The position numbers and the translations under genes are program-made. The notes beneath the pieces were generated by a model. That model searched no databases and was not told the DNA's origin. It saw only the letters and a program-made list of their open reading frames with translations. 64,000 nt of DNA from Multifurca ochricompacta. Lineage: Eukaryota; Basidiomycota; Agaricomycetes; Russulales; Russulaceae. The stretch lies in assembly GCA_022496185.1 (NCBI GenBank), contig WTXG01000009.1, positions 248,001-312,000 of the forward strand, in the 5' to 3' direction. Numbering within the stretch: position 1 is the first letter of the stretch; the number at the start of each line of letters is the position of its first letter. Positions 21,844 to 38,071 of the stretch are shown here, piece after piece.

Positions 21844-23168
21844 ATGGGTGAGACAGCTGATCTGGCTGCGACGGCGCACGCGTTTAACAAGATCCTATCA
21901 CAGCCAAAGATCTCCTCAAAAACGCGTATATCGGAAGATGTCGAAGAAAGCGTGAAGAAACTCCGCCGGCTCATTCTCATCGAGGGTGTCCCATCCAAGG
22001 CAGTATGTAGTCTCGCCTTAACCGGCTTTTTCTTTTTCTTTTTCTTTTTCTGTCAATTTTATCAACTCACACTGTGTGGTCGTTTTCCACAGGATCCCAC
22101 GTTGCGACACAGGATTTGGAAAATTTTGCTCAGGGTTAACGAGGTACCCGCAAACACATTTCTCGAATACGTTGCAAGAGGGCCTTGCGAGGTGAGGGAG
22201 AAGATTCGCAATGACACCTTCCGGTACGTTTTTTCATATCCTTACAATACGAATTCCCTCCCCCCTGACTCTTTGTTTGTTGCAACATTTGGCTAGTACA
22301 CTGGCCACTGATCGCGGTTTTAAGGAACGAGTTCGAGAAGACATGCTCGTCCGTCTTTTAGATGCTTTCGTCTGGAGAAACCACGGTAGTTGGCATGACC
22401 GTCTGTCCTGATTACTCTCGGCACTCACTGCATTGTAGACAGACAGGAGTCATCTCAGCAACTCGGTTTCACCTATGTGCAGGGCATGAACGTCCTGGCC
22501 GCCCCTTTCCTTATACGATGCCTTCCGAGTTGGAAGCGTTTTTCTGCTTCGCCAAATTCATAGAGGAGTCATGCCCGCTCTATGTTCAACCTACTCTAGA
22601 GGGTGTCCATCGGGGTTTGAGGGTTCGTGACATTGCCAATCTGAACTTGCCCACCTTACCATTCTTACGCTCTGTGTAGCTTCTCGACCGATGTCTCAAG
22701 ATTGTAGATCCAGAGCTGTTCGATTATTTACGTTCGAAGAATCTCTCTGCTGAATTATATGCGTTTCCTTGTGAGAATCTTCACCATCTCCCTGCGGCTT
22801 ACTCTTACTCTTTCTACCCGACACCTAGCTGTTCTTACCCTTTGTGCCTGCACACCGCCACTCGACCAAGTTCTCCAGCTCTGGGACTTTCTTCTGGCTT
22901 TCGGAGTACACCTTAATGTCTTATGTGTCATAGCACAGCTACTTCTCATCCGTGACGACGTGATGACCTCGTCTTCGTACGTTCTTTTTTTTCACCTTGG
23001 CACCTCCATGGCACTCATCCAGTTGCTACCAGACCTATGCGTCTTCTGCGCACCTTCCCACCACTAGAAGCACTTCCTGTTATTGGCATAGCAGTTACCC
23101 TCGTCCGCGATCTCCCTGCCGAATTATACGACGAGCTAGTGAGGCACCCATATGAATATCGCACTTGA
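21844..23168 (+). CDS. BUB2: Mitotic exit GTPase-activating protein Bub2 (Cdc16), TBC domain
   Basis: A multi-exon gene starting MGETADLAATAHAFNKILSQ. Recognisable parts are KLRRLILIEGVPSKA, LRHRIWKILLRVNEVPANTF, and the TBC arginine-finger motif IRNDTFR at the end of one exon (codons near 22205-22225). The glutamine-finger motif YVQGMNVLAAPFLY (near 22475) follows, then FFCFAKFIEESCPLYVQP, LDRCLKIVDPELFDYL and QVLQLWDFLLAFGVHLNVLC. The C-terminus joins by a clean splice to PMRLLRTFPPLEALPVIGIA and ends YDELVRHPYEYRT with TGA 23166-23168. Both catalytic finger motifs are intact. In yeasts Bub2 acts with Bfa1/Byr4 at spindle poles to inactivate the Tem1/Spg1 GTPase and delay mitotic exit. The length (about 330 residues after splicing) matches the short Bub2 family rather than large TBC proteins. 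Confidence 0.88.
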
Positions 23169-23368
23169 CCCATTCTTCAGTTTTGTTTTTTTTGTTCATC
23201 CGGTTTACGTTTTATTTTTGCCTGTTGTCATGCTAAATTATTGCCTTCCCGCTTCATGTGTTTCAAAACCCTCATCGCATGTAGCTTGCCTTTGTATATC
23301 CCACGCGCACAATGTACACAGTATCTAAATAGCCATCAATTCCCAGGCGGAGAAAGTAGTGGACATCG

Positions 23369-26300
23369 TCAGGACTTCTCGGAATCCTCCCTGAAATTTG
23401 CCACCCAGCAAAAATGTCCACACCCCGCTGCGCAGGTGTGTCCCATCAGTTGGCGTGAAGCGGGTGAAACCGTGGCCGTATCGAACGTATGGTCAAGTAC
23501 GATATCGACGTCATCGCTCTCTCTACCTGTACCACGCGACGTCGAACGACTAAGACGAGGAGGCTGTTTCATCGGTGATGCTGGCAAGGGTGGTTGTGGT
23601 GCCAAAAGAGGGATCAACGGCATCTCTGCATAAAACCGCCTGTAACAGGCCTGGTGACCGCCGTGCGAGCAGACGGCGCACTGGAAGAGCATAGTCTTCA
23701 CCGGAAGGTGGCTAGGTCATTCAAGGTGAATTTAGAGGGAAACCTTTCTCCAAACCAGTCAAAAAAAAAGGCGTACCAAATAGAGCACTGCACCGCAGCT
23801 GATTTACAATGTGTACACGTGGAACCGCTTTGCTGAGCAAGAATGGGCTTTCCGCATCGGCCGCAAGACACATAAACTGTTGTTTGAAGCTAAAGAAAAA
23901 CAGGACGTTCGTCTCAGTGAAGAACGTTTAGCCAGTACAGGTACTCTCACGTTGGTCGCCGAGCGTATATCCGGCAAAACGGAGTGTTTTCTTAGATAGG
24001 CCGCTGTGGTATACAACTTCATCCGCGTTAGCAGTTCTATGTGTACAGACTTCAGTGCTCGAGAGAAGACTGCAACGACAATGACGCGTACCGATGTATG
24101 CCTCCACCAATAGCTGCACCCGCCAATTGTTCAACTGCAATTCCCTCGATGCCATCAGCGCCATCATGGCGCAAGTCTGTACATCCCCAGCTTCTACGTA
24201 CTCTTCAAACGCCTCCTGAAGCGCTTTCCGAATCACCTCCCGCACTTCTTCCACACGTCTCTGAACGCTGTTCCTCACGTAGACATCCTGTGTATCCGAG
24301 GCATCTGCGTGGGGGTCCGTACCCGATCCAAAAAACCTGTCCGACACGCCAACCGACGCAACGCGCGATGCAACGCGAGATGCAACGCGAGATGTATTTG
24401 CCAGAGGTGCGATTGGAAAATGTTCGTGGTCGGCGTCATCATGCGCGGTGACGGTCCGCATACTGCTACGCGATCCCTGCCTTACGAAAGTGGGCGCAGG
24501 AGTTGGGGGAGCAGCCAGTGTGGAGCTGCGACTACGACTGCGAGTCCCAGTCCCAGTCCGGCGGCGTAGCGATTGGGAGCGAGTCCGAGTCCGTTTCCGC
24601 GTGGTTTCACCATCGGAATCTGTCTCAGTTGACGCGGGTGAGGGCGATCACTGTCAACCTCGCGTTCGTCTTCGGTCCACGTCTGCTGACTAGCTACGGC
24701 CACCCGTGAGAGGGGGCTAGGGTTAGCAGCTGAGAGTGCCGTGCGTGGGAATGTCGGCGCTGTGGGTGACAGAGCAGAAACAGAGGGAAGAGAGCTAATG
24801 TCACTTTCGCTGCCGCTCGAATCTGAGTCGTCCAGCGTGCCCTCCCCGACGTGACGTAAGCTCGGAGAGCCAGTATTATCGTTTGTGGTGGAGGGGGAGG
24901 ATACCGAGGGTCGTCGTAAGGATGAGAGAGCACGTGGGCGGTTAGCAAGAAACGCCGCGGTCGAGGGACGTCGCGAGAAAAGGGATGGGGTACGGGAGGG
25001 GGTTGCTGATGGTGTGCTAAGCACTGATTGCGGGCTTGCGGTCACCTGAGCTGCGGTGGAGGCACGCTGCGGGGATGGTGAATTTGATGCTGAGGCCGAT
25101 GAGAGCGGATGCGGAGAGTCCCCTGAGCCAGGACATCTTGATGGTGAGTAGCATTTTGACATGGGATCAGAGGACAGGCATCTTGGTGTGTCGGGGGTTG
25201 GGAGCGAAGCGCTTGAAGGGAGTGTATTGGAAGTGGTCAGAATTGCTGCAGGGGCTGAATGAGAATGAGTCAGAACGCGGGAGGACAGCGGTAAAGGAGA
25301 TAGGGGCGGCGTTGATGGCTGAGATGTCGAAGGTGAGGCCCAGGGTGGTGTGAAAAGAGACTGCAGAAGGCACCACATCTGAAAAACCTGGCGGTGATCG
25401 GCCTGCAACGCAACTTGTGCGTTGATCTCGCACACTTTTACTTTGTCGGGCCCGTCAACCACATAGCCCTTTGCAAGAATAGAGAACCTGTCCAAATCTT
25501 GGTGGGAAGGATCGAAGGTGTGCGTTCCTACTGTCCCCACACTCTGCGTGACGGGTTTAAAAGGCTTGTCTCCTAAAGCCTTTAGTCTATGGGAAGGTGC
25601 AGACTGTCTCGACTTTGCGTCTCTGGGAAATGATAGGTATGGGCTCGCTGACTAAAGACAAAAAAAGAGCTTACATGTCATCAAATGGAACCTCCCATGT
25701 CAGTTTCCTGTCAACTACAAACGCAAGCGAATGTGAAACCGCCCATGAAGTTGCAAGACGGGGGACAGCATCCAAAGGGCGATGTGAATTCCTGAGATCG
25801 AGCTGGGCAAACGTCCCCGAGGAGTGCTGTGCCCAGAGAGCGTGTGAGTCCCTGAACTCAACATCTATCATCATTAACTTCAGTCTGTAGCCTACGATCG
25901 AAGTGTACAACGCATCCAAAGACGTACCTGTCACACCCCCCTCGATTGCGGAGCCTCCTACTAGCCACTTCGCAATATATCCCCTCCTTACATCCCAAAT
26001 TTCAACTGCATCCCCTATATCTGCCCGTCGTTTAACAGGAGCTACTTCAGCCTTCTCTGAGTCAACGTCGATGGCCGCGCTAGAGTCATTGATGTCTGAA
26101 ATTGAGCCTGTGCCAAATTCTGCGTTTGACACAACGGCGAGCTCGCATTCATATCCTGGACGCCACCGAACTCGGCGTACAGGAAATTTGGTGGCAAGTG
26201 TATAAGTGGGTGAACGTTCGAATTGAGGACCTGTGAGGTCCCACACCTTGACTGTCCGATCAAGCGAGCCACTAGCAATCCACCCGCCAGCGCCGGCGAC

Positions 26301-27396
26301 GCCTCCATCAGGTGCACACCAGTCGAGGGCAAGAATTGGCCCCGTGTGGGCGACGGGTAGGCGATCAAGTTGCCCTTTTGAACCCATTGAGAAATCATAT
26401 CTGTAACCGTACGACGGTCAGGCAGAGACATTGTTAATGCAAAAGCGATTCATTAACCTATACAGGCTTCCATTGTCAAGGCCAACAACTGCATGTACCG
26501 GACATGCTTGACTGCATGAGAAGGCAGCCGTTCGAACAGCGGTTGGGTGATGGAGCCTTATGACGGAGTTCCTCATATCTCGCAGGTCCTGATTCATTTT
26601 CAAGGTACATGTGGATTAACTTGGGCCGTTGGCTTACCCAGACTCTTATATCACCATCAGCAGAACCAGTCATGCAATAATTGGCTACGATAGGGGAGTA
26701 GGCGAGAACATGGATCGAACGAAGGTGTAGGCGCGTCCGACGCTCTGTGGGAGGGTATCTATATGGTGGTCACATTGTTGAAACCATCTCGGCCACTCAC
26801 CGTACTTGGAAGGACCCAATTTATTAAGATCCCACACGATGAGTTCACCATTTCGCGCACTTGTGAGAATCTTATTGTCGTAACCTGGGGATTGAATGAG
26901 ATCATATAACGGTTCGGTTCCGACCGAACGCTGAGACTTACTCCCACGACCCCAAGCAACGTCGGTACTGACGCTCTCCATTTTCAGGCCACTTCCATTC
27001 CACAAATTGCGGGATCCATCTATGCGATGGCCACCTCTGCCAACAGAGGACTTGTGATCTGGGTTGATAGAAGCTGGCGAATCGGAAACGCGCAAGATGC
27101 GCAAGGCTATGGATAAAGATGAAACGAAGCCTGGCTCAAGATTGCGCATATAAGGCCATCAAAGAAGTAAACTCGCATTCTTTTCCTGTAACCACACATC
27201 GCTCGCCATCTTCACTTTTGGCGATGGTTCCTCCACCGCTCGTTGCTGCCCTTGGAAGTCTGACTGTACGGGTTTGTCCTTGATATCCATGCAAACGGGC
27301 ATCGGTATACAGATCAGATAGAGGAGTAAAAGAATTGATTTGAATGGATGGGCGTCGGGGACGTTGGGAAGCTGCTTGAGCAGCAGTAGAGAGCAT
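23369..27396 (-). CDS. RTC1: WDR24/Rtc1 (SEA/GATOR2 complex) WD-repeat and zinc-ribbon protein
   Basis: Minus-strand gene starting at ATG 27394-27396 (MLSTAAQAASQRPRRPSI). The N-terminal half is a WD40 propeller spread over several exons: DNKILTSARNGELIVWDLNK, IVANYCMTGSADGDIRVW, DLRDMRNSVIRLHHPTAVRT, GWIASGSLDRTVKVWDLTG and GDAVEIWDVRRGYIAKWLVG. A long Ser/Pro-rich linker follows (about 25360-24500). The C-terminal part has helices (QRRVEEVREVIRKALQEAFE) and then tandem zinc-binding motifs (CGRCGKPILAQQ, CTHCKSA, FQCAVCSHGGHQACYRRFY, HTCAAGCGHFCW). This architecture is diagnostic of WDR24/Rtc1. The protein belongs to the vacuolar-membrane SEACAT/GATOR2 complex that promotes TORC1 signalling in response to amino acids. 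A one-base break near 24648 separates EREVDS from SPSPASTETDSDGE. A short tandem repeat at 24355-24400 encodes RVAS units. Confidence 0.88.
24355..24400 (-). repeat. Tandem 12-bp repeat inside WDR24 gene
   Basis: About three ACGCGAGATGCA-type units encode repeated Arg-Val-Ala-Ser residues in the low-complexity linker. Confidence 0.75.
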
Positions 27397-27748
27397 GCGT
27401 GTGTGTAATCATGACATGACGTGACGCAATTAGTAATAAAATAAATAAAATAAAAATCATGTGCGAATTCATACCGGGGTCCCGGGGTGTCATTGGGTTA
27501 GGGAATGAATGAGGTGAGACGAGGCGGGGTGAGGCGGTTGTGGCGGTTGGGCGGTGGGTCAAGGCGGAGACAGGAAGGGAAGGGCAGGGCAGTTGAGTGT
27601 AACTGTCTGTCCGTGTGTCCGTGTGCGCAAGCGCAAGCCAAGTTACTTACGTTACGGTTTCGACCGACCGAGTATCACCTACCACTCCTTCCCCTACAGC
27701 TCTGGCTTATTACTCCGATTATCGACGTATAGCCCTTTTAACGTCGTG
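27397..27748. promoter_or_regulatory. Shared divergent promoter, WDR24 / Sip5
   Basis: 352 bp between two start codons pointing apart. It contains G-rich sequence (27505-27575, plus strand) and an AT-rich patch (27425-27455). No specific factor site was identified. Confidence 0.5.
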
Positions 27749-29511
27749 ATGGGTAACAGCGCGTCATCATCTTGTCGTGTTCATCACGAGGACACTGTCG
27801 ACTTTGGTCATCTCACTCCCCAAGGATTATACTCAAGCAATAAAGATCGGAAAGAAGACGTGGTAACACAGCTCATCATTGACCGCAAGCTCGCCCCTTT
27901 CTATAGACCTCTCGAGGACTACGATGCCTCTTGGGATGACGAGCAAATACTTGCCGCCCGCAAGGAACCATCCCTCCCAGCCGAACATGAACCACGGGAC
28001 CGCGGAGCGACGTGACCCCACCTCCTACGAAATCCGTTCATCATAAGCGTCCGAGCGTAACGAAGGAGCTACCCCGCAATGCGGAGGCTGCCATCTACAG
28101 AGACGCTACAGAGTGTCCAATTTGCTTCCTTGTCTGTCCTCTGCTTGAATAGTCAGAACTGAACCCCATCTGATGCCCTTCTTTTTCTTAGTATTATCCG
28201 CCCAATATCAATCGTTCTCGTTGCTGTGATCAGGCCATTTGTTCAGAATGTTTTGTGCAGATGAAGAGAACGAGCCTACAGTAACACACATGGTCTCCGA
28301 GCCAGCGTGTTGCCCGTATTGCGTCCAGGAGAACTTTGGCATCATTTACACTCCTCCCCCATGGAGGGCGGGCATCGGTAGCGAAGGATGGGTAAGGCCG
28401 CTTGCCTTGTGTCGACTCATATTGACTTCTCATTTATCACTTTTTATTCCTGTCCTTTTACCATCCCAGGCACCTCCGACCTGGCCCGATTCTCCAAAGG
28501 ATTCTCGGCGGTCATTTGAAAGCAGCAAAGCTAGACCTGGGAAACAAAGGCGTTTCAAGAGCTTTGATCATACCGACCCCGATGTCGTGACCGTGGGTAT
28601 GAGCTGCAACCTCATCCTCTTCAAAGATCCTGTCTCCTTATGCAAAATACAGATCGTATTCACCCTGACTGGGAGGCCAAGTTGGCAGCCGTCCAAGCCG
28701 CCGCCGCTCGCCGCGCTAATCGACGTATAATCATGCGACAGATCGGAGACCGCCTCGTTCCTGTGGGCATCACAAGCGGAAGAATACACCCACTTTCCGT
28801 CGAGGCCACTGGCGCGGAAGGAGATGGTGGAGGTAGTCGGCGCTCAAGGCGGCGGCAGCAGCAGCAGGATCTCAATAGCTTTCTTGGTAACATGGGTTTT
28901 GGCGGCCGGGATTTAGAGGAGGTGAACTTGCCAAGTTCTCAGTATTTTTATGAAGTACTGACATATATGCTGCCCCATCGTAGTTGATGATGATGGAGGC
29001 AATGAGACTGTCATTGCTCGAGCACGAAGCTCAGCAGCGGCGGGAAGCCGAACAGCGAGGTCGAAGCGGTGCGGAAGACAGCAACAGCTCTCGGTCGAGA
29101 ACCGAAGATCGAAATTCGCCGCCATCACCACCAACAACAACGACCGAGGCTTCCTCTGATGCTGCTAGCTCCACTGTTGCGCCCACGGACACCCCACTCG
29201 CTCTTGACGTTTCTCCATCTTCCAGCACACCAAACCTAACGACTGTCGCGCTCCCGGGCCTTCAACAGATCCGAGAGAGCTACCCAAATGGCTTAGGTGA
29301 TTCCGGATCAGTGATAGGCGCATCTCAATCATCTGCATCAGCTGTTACACGTCACCCAACCCTGACTCGAATGGATTCACTCGCATCTTCAATTGCACCA
29401 TATGATACGTCCGGCGGAGGTTTGGAAGGTTATCGGTTTTTAACATCTGAATCTGAAGAGTCTGTTGTAGCTCGGGAGCCCCTTCTGCACGTCGAGGAGA
29501 GTGATGCATAG
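27749..29511 (+). CDS. SIP5: Sip5-like zinc-finger protein
   Basis: The ATG at 27749 begins MGNSASSS, a possible N-myristoylation signal. Conserved blocks in order are [65 protein letters not shown] joined by a clean splice to [20 protein letters not shown], and [20 protein letters not shown] with [16 protein letters not shown]. The last block is [20 protein letters not shown] with [11 protein letters not shown]. This is the Sip5 family, a protein first found as a partner of Snf1 kinase and Reg1/Glc7 phosphatase in yeast. The C-terminal third is low complexity. Two apparent one-base deletions break the frame, near 28012 (before the [11 protein letters not shown] segment) and near 28269 (within the zinc-binding region, after FVQMK). 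Translated as given, the protein would stop early at either point. Confidence 0.85.
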
Positions 29512-29916
29512 CATGGAAAGACAATGAAGGGGTTGAGGGGTTGTATTTGCTGAGAGTAGGATTCACGTTGTTATATCTATGTCATGCCCGAAACCTCCCG
29601 CAAGCCAACGTCACCAGTTTTTTAAGGCGAGCTCAACAAGTAATCTTATATTTGCGACTTGTAGTCTACAGCTAGATCAAATCATTGATTTTTCATTGGT
29701 GACAGCCAACTGAATATGATTTATATTTTATTACAACCTGTGTGAGTGTGGGTTGTGAGCGTGAGTGTGAGTGTGAGTGAGGGTTGTGGGTGTGAGTATG
29801 AGCGTCACTATACGTGTGAAATTTTACCATTAGATCGACGTGGTCACTTTGGGCCACGTCGCCTTATGTGTTGATAAAACCTTGAATCCCGAAACATTGG
29901 TGTTTTTGTGCGTGCT
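29512..29916. other. Intergenic region with TGTGAG repeats
   Basis: 405 bp between Sip5 and the Ca2+-ATPase, both on the plus strand. It contains a degenerate GTGAGT/GTGTGA repeat at 29738-29806. No gene is seen. Confidence 0.55.
29738..29806 (+). repeat. Degenerate GTGAGTGT microsatellite
   Basis: Tandem GTGAGT/GTGTGAG-like units with interruptions, intergenic, about 110 bp before the Ca2+-ATPase start. Confidence 0.75.
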
Positions 29917-33515
<3,599 letters not shown>

Positions 33516-33604
33516 GATTGCCAGCAGGGTAGTTTTAGAATTACACGTTAATTACCATGGGTTAATGCCAAAGATCGATGTAAACGAATAGAAGTCGCAC
33601 ATCA

Positions 33605-35322
33605 CTATAAGAGGGCTGGCCTTTCGGATTCATCGTCGCTATCCGGTTGTCCCTCCTTTGCGATTTGTACCATGCTCTCCAACGCGACCAAGTCCCATCC
33701 AAGTGAATCTTTCGAGATGGATAGGCGGCTTACGACCTGCCCAAGTTGTACCAGTGTGTCCTCACTAAAGGGAAAAAACAAATTCAGAGCTATAGAGCGA
33801 GAGCGGGTCGATAATGGCCTAGTTCCTAACCTTGCACAGGCTTGTATCCAACGGCAAAAATCGTCAAGCCATATCCGGGAATACCGATAATAAACTTCGT
33901 GTCCGTCCAAAATAGTGCGGAGTTCGAGAAGACAGCGCAAGACGGTGCGAGTTCCGCGCATGAGGAAACGCGCCACGTCCGTCCTGCATGCTTCGGCGAG
34001 AGCCCATGACCTGTAGAGTGGGAAGGCGAGCGCGCGGCGGTAGGATGGAATCAGCGTTTCCGCTAGCTCGCGAGCGTGGACGCCAAAGTCGTATGACGCT
34101 GACGGTGGATGACCGTCGATGTGGCGCGTCCGTGTCTGGGGTTGTGGTTGTGAGGAATACGGAGGGGGATCCAGAGCAGAGAATGCTGGCGTCAACGCCG
34201 CGATCGTCCATGCGCTTTCTGGGGTCGGTTCGTGGTGCGTGGTGCGCGCGTCATAGGCGTAGGAGAAGAGCAGCGTGAGCAGCGTCAGGTAGAGCCCGTG
34301 GGTGTCCTGGGGTGAAGAGAGATCTTTTTTTTTGGTTTCGTTTTTCAAAACAAGGTCGAGTGTCATCGTTTAGGAGATAAGAAAACGAAGGGGAAATATG
34401 TACATTCTTTCCGGTGCAGGCGTAACATCGCGGCGTTTTCGGCTTCCGTGAAAATTACAATGTTTGCGGAGGGGGGTTCAAGATGAGGGTGCATCCATGC
34501 AAGAAGTTCTTCTATTTGGTCGTCATCTGCAAAATCTGCCCTGTGAAAATGAATGAATGACACGATTAAGGGAGGGGATTTTATTTATTGCCAAAAAAAA
34601 AACGATCAAACCTACATGTAGTGCTCGGGATCCCATTTCGAGTCTTCGTGCTTTAGTCGTCTATTTCGCCGCTCAGAAAGGCTCAGCGTCTCGGCATCCG
34701 CACCAAGTTCGTTAATTTCGTTCTCCGTGGTTGCTACATGAAGAAAGTACCCAGTGTATGCATTGAGAAATCCATACGGCTTTTGAAGAGATGTTCCAGC
34801 ACCGGAAGCGTGTCTGATATAGTCTGGGGAATCGTCCAGCCGTTTGCTGCGGCTAATCGAGGTTAATTAGGAGCAAGAAAGAAGAAAAAAAAAAAAAAAA
34901 AAAAAAAGTCAAATAATAATGCACAAGCTCACCTTCGAGGAACTCGTTGTGTTCCGCAGCACCTGGGTCCACAGAGTTATCCTGTGAGCTCAATACCTCA
35001 ATTGTTGGCTTGCAGGTGGGGTCTGAGCTGGGGCAGCCAATAGTTTCCCCAACAAGTCAAGATCAGGGAAGTTCTCTCGAGGGTTTTGCTTAGTTAGCGT
35101 AAGAGTGAGATATCCAGACGCAGGATCATAGACAGCAGAAGACTGATCATCTTCGACGAGGCTAGCTGGGAAGTTTAGACGAAGGAAATAAGGCGCGACG
35201 TGTAAGGAAAGCAGAGTCTCGTCGAGGTGAATCTCTACTTCCGATCCGCGCACTGCAGGACAATAGACGGAGACGACGACAGAAGTGTCATTTTGCGAGC
35301 AGGAGAAGCGTGGTGTGATCAT
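33605..35322 (-). CDS. SHQ1: Shq1, H/ACA snoRNP assembly chaperone
   Basis: The ATG at 35320-35322 begins MITPRFSCSQNDTSVVVSVY, then FLRLNFPASL and YDPASGYLTLTLTKQNPREN: the N-terminal CS (Hsp20-like) domain of Shq1. After introns come YGFLNAYTGYFLHVATTE, LSLSERRNRRLKHEDSKWDP joined to the ADFADDDQIEELL exon, and a helical Shq1-specific domain (THGLYLTLLTLLFSYAYDAR, RRALAFPLYRSWALAEACR, GHEVYYRYSRIWLDDFCRWI). The stop is at 33605-33607. Shq1 binds dyskerin/Cbf5 before it joins H/ACA RNPs, which are needed for rRNA pseudouridylation. The start is only 84 bp from the divergent trpE start, and the stop is only 89 bp from the convergent Ca2+-ATPase stop, so transcripts probably overlap. A long poly-A run (34885-34908) sits in an intron. 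Confidence 0.88.
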
Positions 35323-35406
35323 ATATACGTATATGCGGCCGAGGATGTGGTCTATATTGAAAGCGTTTAGGTGTATTGTACAACTGTGCCGTGACGGTGT
35401 TCATCC
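35323..35406. promoter_or_regulatory. 84-bp shared divergent promoter, Shq1 / anthranilate synthase
   Basis: The two start codons are separated by 84 bp. The segment holds a TATA-like ATATATACGTATATG stretch next to the Shq1 ATG. It must contain both 5' leaders or overlapping promoters. Confidence 0.6.
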
Positions 35407-37013
35407 ATGGACCCTCAAGTACTACCCGCCATTCCCTCGCTCGATGAACTTGAACGCCTGATTTTTCACGAAAAACGTGGTAATTGTGTGCCTGTGTATA
35501 TTCAGCTTCCCGCAGACCTCATCACGCCAGTGATTGCCTATCTTCGCATCGCTCACAACTCCAAATACAGCTTTTTGCTGGAGTCCGTCGTGGCCGGCGA
35601 GAATGTCGCTCGGTACAGTTTCATAGGCGCCGACCCGTTCAAGTTGATCAACATCGGCCCCAATGAATCTGTTCGAGGCGACCCTATGCACGCTCTCGAA
35701 AGAGAGCTGTCTGTCTACAAATACGTGAAGATACCCCAGGTACCTACTTTCACTGGAGGCGCCATCGGCTATGTTGCGTACGATGCGATCCAGCATTTTG
35801 AGCCAAAGACTGCGGGGCCTTGGAAAGATAATCTAGGAATCCCCGAGGCTGTCTTCATGCTTACGGACACGCTGCTCATTTACGACCATATCTTCCAAAA
35901 CATCAAGGTCATCTCGCATGTATTTTGCCCGGAGAACTCGACGTCTTCGAGCCTCGCATTTATCTACCAGACAGCTGTCTCTAAGGTCCGCCGCCTTGCA
36001 CGGGCGATGGTGAATCCCGTAACACCCGAGGTACCGCAACCGCCCATAACTCTGGAGCATAAGAGCACGTCAAATGTTGGCAAGGATGGTTATCAGCAAT
36101 TTGTTACGACACTCAAACGCCACATCGTTGAAGGCGACATAATCCAGGCGGTACCTTCTCAACGCCTGTCGCGACCTACCGAACTCCACCCATTCAATGC
36201 ATACCGACGGTTGCGACAAGTCAATCCCAGCCCGTACATGTTTTATCTCGACTGTGGAGAGCTGCAAATCGTCGGTGCGAGTCCAGAAACGTTATGCAAA
36301 GTAGAGGCAAACAAAGTCTATAACCACGCAATCGCGGGAACCACGGCACGCGGTAGTACCGTTGAAGGTCCGCACTGCTCATCACGGCGCTGAGGGGTAT
36401 GCTTTAAGTTTGTTTACAGAGGACGAACGGCTAGGTAAAGAGCTGCTCAACTCTGAGAAAGATCGGGCTGAGCATATTATGCTTGTTGACCTTGCGCGCA
36501 ACGATGTCAACCGCGTCTGCCAGCCCAAAACGGTTAAAGTGGACCACCTGATGAGGCTAGAAAGGTTCAGTCACGTCATTCACCTCACCTCTCAAGTATC
36601 TGGAATGTTGCGTGAGGGCCTCACGAGGTAAGAGTGCCTCTATGTAATCGAGCATAGAATTTCTAATTCTTCTCAGATTCGACGCTTTTCGTTCGATATT
36701 TCCTGCAGGCACAGTCTCAGGAGCACCCAAGATAAAAGCAATCGAGCTTGTGTACGGGTTGGAGCAAGAGCGTCGTGGAGTGTATGCTGGCGCAGTCGGC
36801 AGGTTCGACTTTGCGAACGATGCGATGGATACATGCATAGCGATTCGAACGACCGTCTTCAAAGATGGTATCGCATATCTTCAAGCTGGAGGGGGAATTG
36901 TGCATGACAGCGTCGAAGAAGATGAGTACTATGAGACCATAAACAAATTGAAGGGCAACGTGAAAGCGCTCGAGGACGCTGAACGTGAGTACCCCATGGT
37001 TCCAGATTCATGA
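35407..37013 (+). CDS. TRP2: Anthranilate synthase component I
   Basis: The ATG at 35407 begins [20 protein letters not shown]. The protein carries YSFLLESV, the conserved LLES tryptophan-feedback motif, then [12 protein letters not shown] and the chorismate-binding catalytic half: [72 protein letters not shown] and [20 protein letters not shown]. It ends EYPMVPDS with TGA at 37011-37013. Two short introns (about 36370-36417 and 36629-36676) splice in frame, giving roughly 500 residues, normal for the family. The enzyme converts chorismate and glutamine-derived ammonia to anthranilate, the first committed step of tryptophan synthesis. In fungi the glutamine amidotransferase partner is usually part of a separate multifunctional protein, not seen in this window. 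It converges on uS2m with 110 bp between stops. Confidence 0.95.
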
Positions 37014-37123
37014 TTTCTTAGTGTCCTCGATCAGGTTATTGGTATGATACTCAACAAGCAATGAAGCCAGTGGCTTAAGAGAATAAATAAACGAATAATA
37101 CGTTGATTCTGTCAGCGTTCTAA

Positions 37124-38071
37124 TTAGTCTACTTTGAGTGTACGGTGTTTTGCCATTGATCGTGCAGAACGAGCTCGCTTCTGTGCTCGCTCTGCAGCAA
37201 TCTCGACGCCCTCTCGGCCTGCGATACTAAGTACACCCGCAATCAGCTCGGCAGTCCGTGTGCTTTCGTCATTGGCAGGGATAGGATACATGACAATACG
37301 TGGATCAACATTAGAGTCGACAATTCCAATGGTAGGAACGTGTTCAATGGCGCATTCGCGAATGGCATGGAGGTTAGGTATCGGGTTGAGGAAGATGACG
37401 AGGTCCGGGACGACACGCTCCGACAGGGTCACTTCTGGTCCAAAGAAATGGACCTTGTTTGTCAGTGTACCGGGAAGCCACTTCTCGGCGATGTGGTAAC
37501 CCTGCGAGCCTATGCGCTGCGCAGCCTTGAGGACGGTGGGACGGAGGTCTGAACGAGTGCCAACAAAGACAATGGTTCCGTCCCGGGACGCGACCGCTCG
37601 TACAAGGGAAGCAGCACGACGAAGATGGGGGAGGGTGCGATCGAGGTCTATGACAGTGATCCCTGCACGTGTTCCGTAGGCATATGGGATGAAGTTTGGG
37701 TTGAGCAAAGAGCTGTGGTGGCCGAGGTGCGCTCCAGCAGCAAGGAGAGCAGAGAGTGTTAAGTCGCGTGAGGCCGTCGGGCGGTGTAAAGGATGATGGG
37801 GTTGCCACGTATTGTCTCGACTCTGAGTTGAGCCAAAGTTTGAGAAAAGGTCGACTGGTCATACGGGGGAAGTTTTAGAAGGCCAACGTACGTGTAGAAG
37901 TTAGAAAAACTTACCAAGGGTTGAACGCTCCGCTCTGTGCACCTGAAATGCGGTCCAGTCATCTTGTGAAAGCAATCTACTTTCTGAGCCATCTGCAACT
38001 GAAGTAAAGGGGCGACGTGCGTGTCGTAGCACAGTAGCGATACGTGTCCGTTGTGCGCAAAAGGCCGCCAT
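37124..38071 (-). CDS. MRP4: Mitochondrial small-subunit ribosomal protein uS2m
   Basis: The ATG at 38069-38071 begins MAAFCAQRTRIATVLRHARR, an Arg-rich mitochondrial targeting sequence. An intron (GTAAGTTTTTC donor, TATGACCAG acceptor) joins RSTLV to DLFSNFGSTQ in frame. The S2 domain follows: LTLSALLAAGAHLGHHSSLL, NPNFIPYAYGTRAGITVIDL, VFVGTRSDLRPTVLKAAQRI, KWLPGTLTNKVHFFGPEV, PDLVIFLNPIPNLHAIREC and VDSNVDPRIVMYPIPANDES. It ends HRTLKVD, TAA at 37124-37126. The GTLTN and IPxNDES elements are hallmarks of bacterial-type S2. It is a structural component of the mitoribosomal small subunit. It diverges from the Ssb gene across 184 bp. Confidence 0.92.
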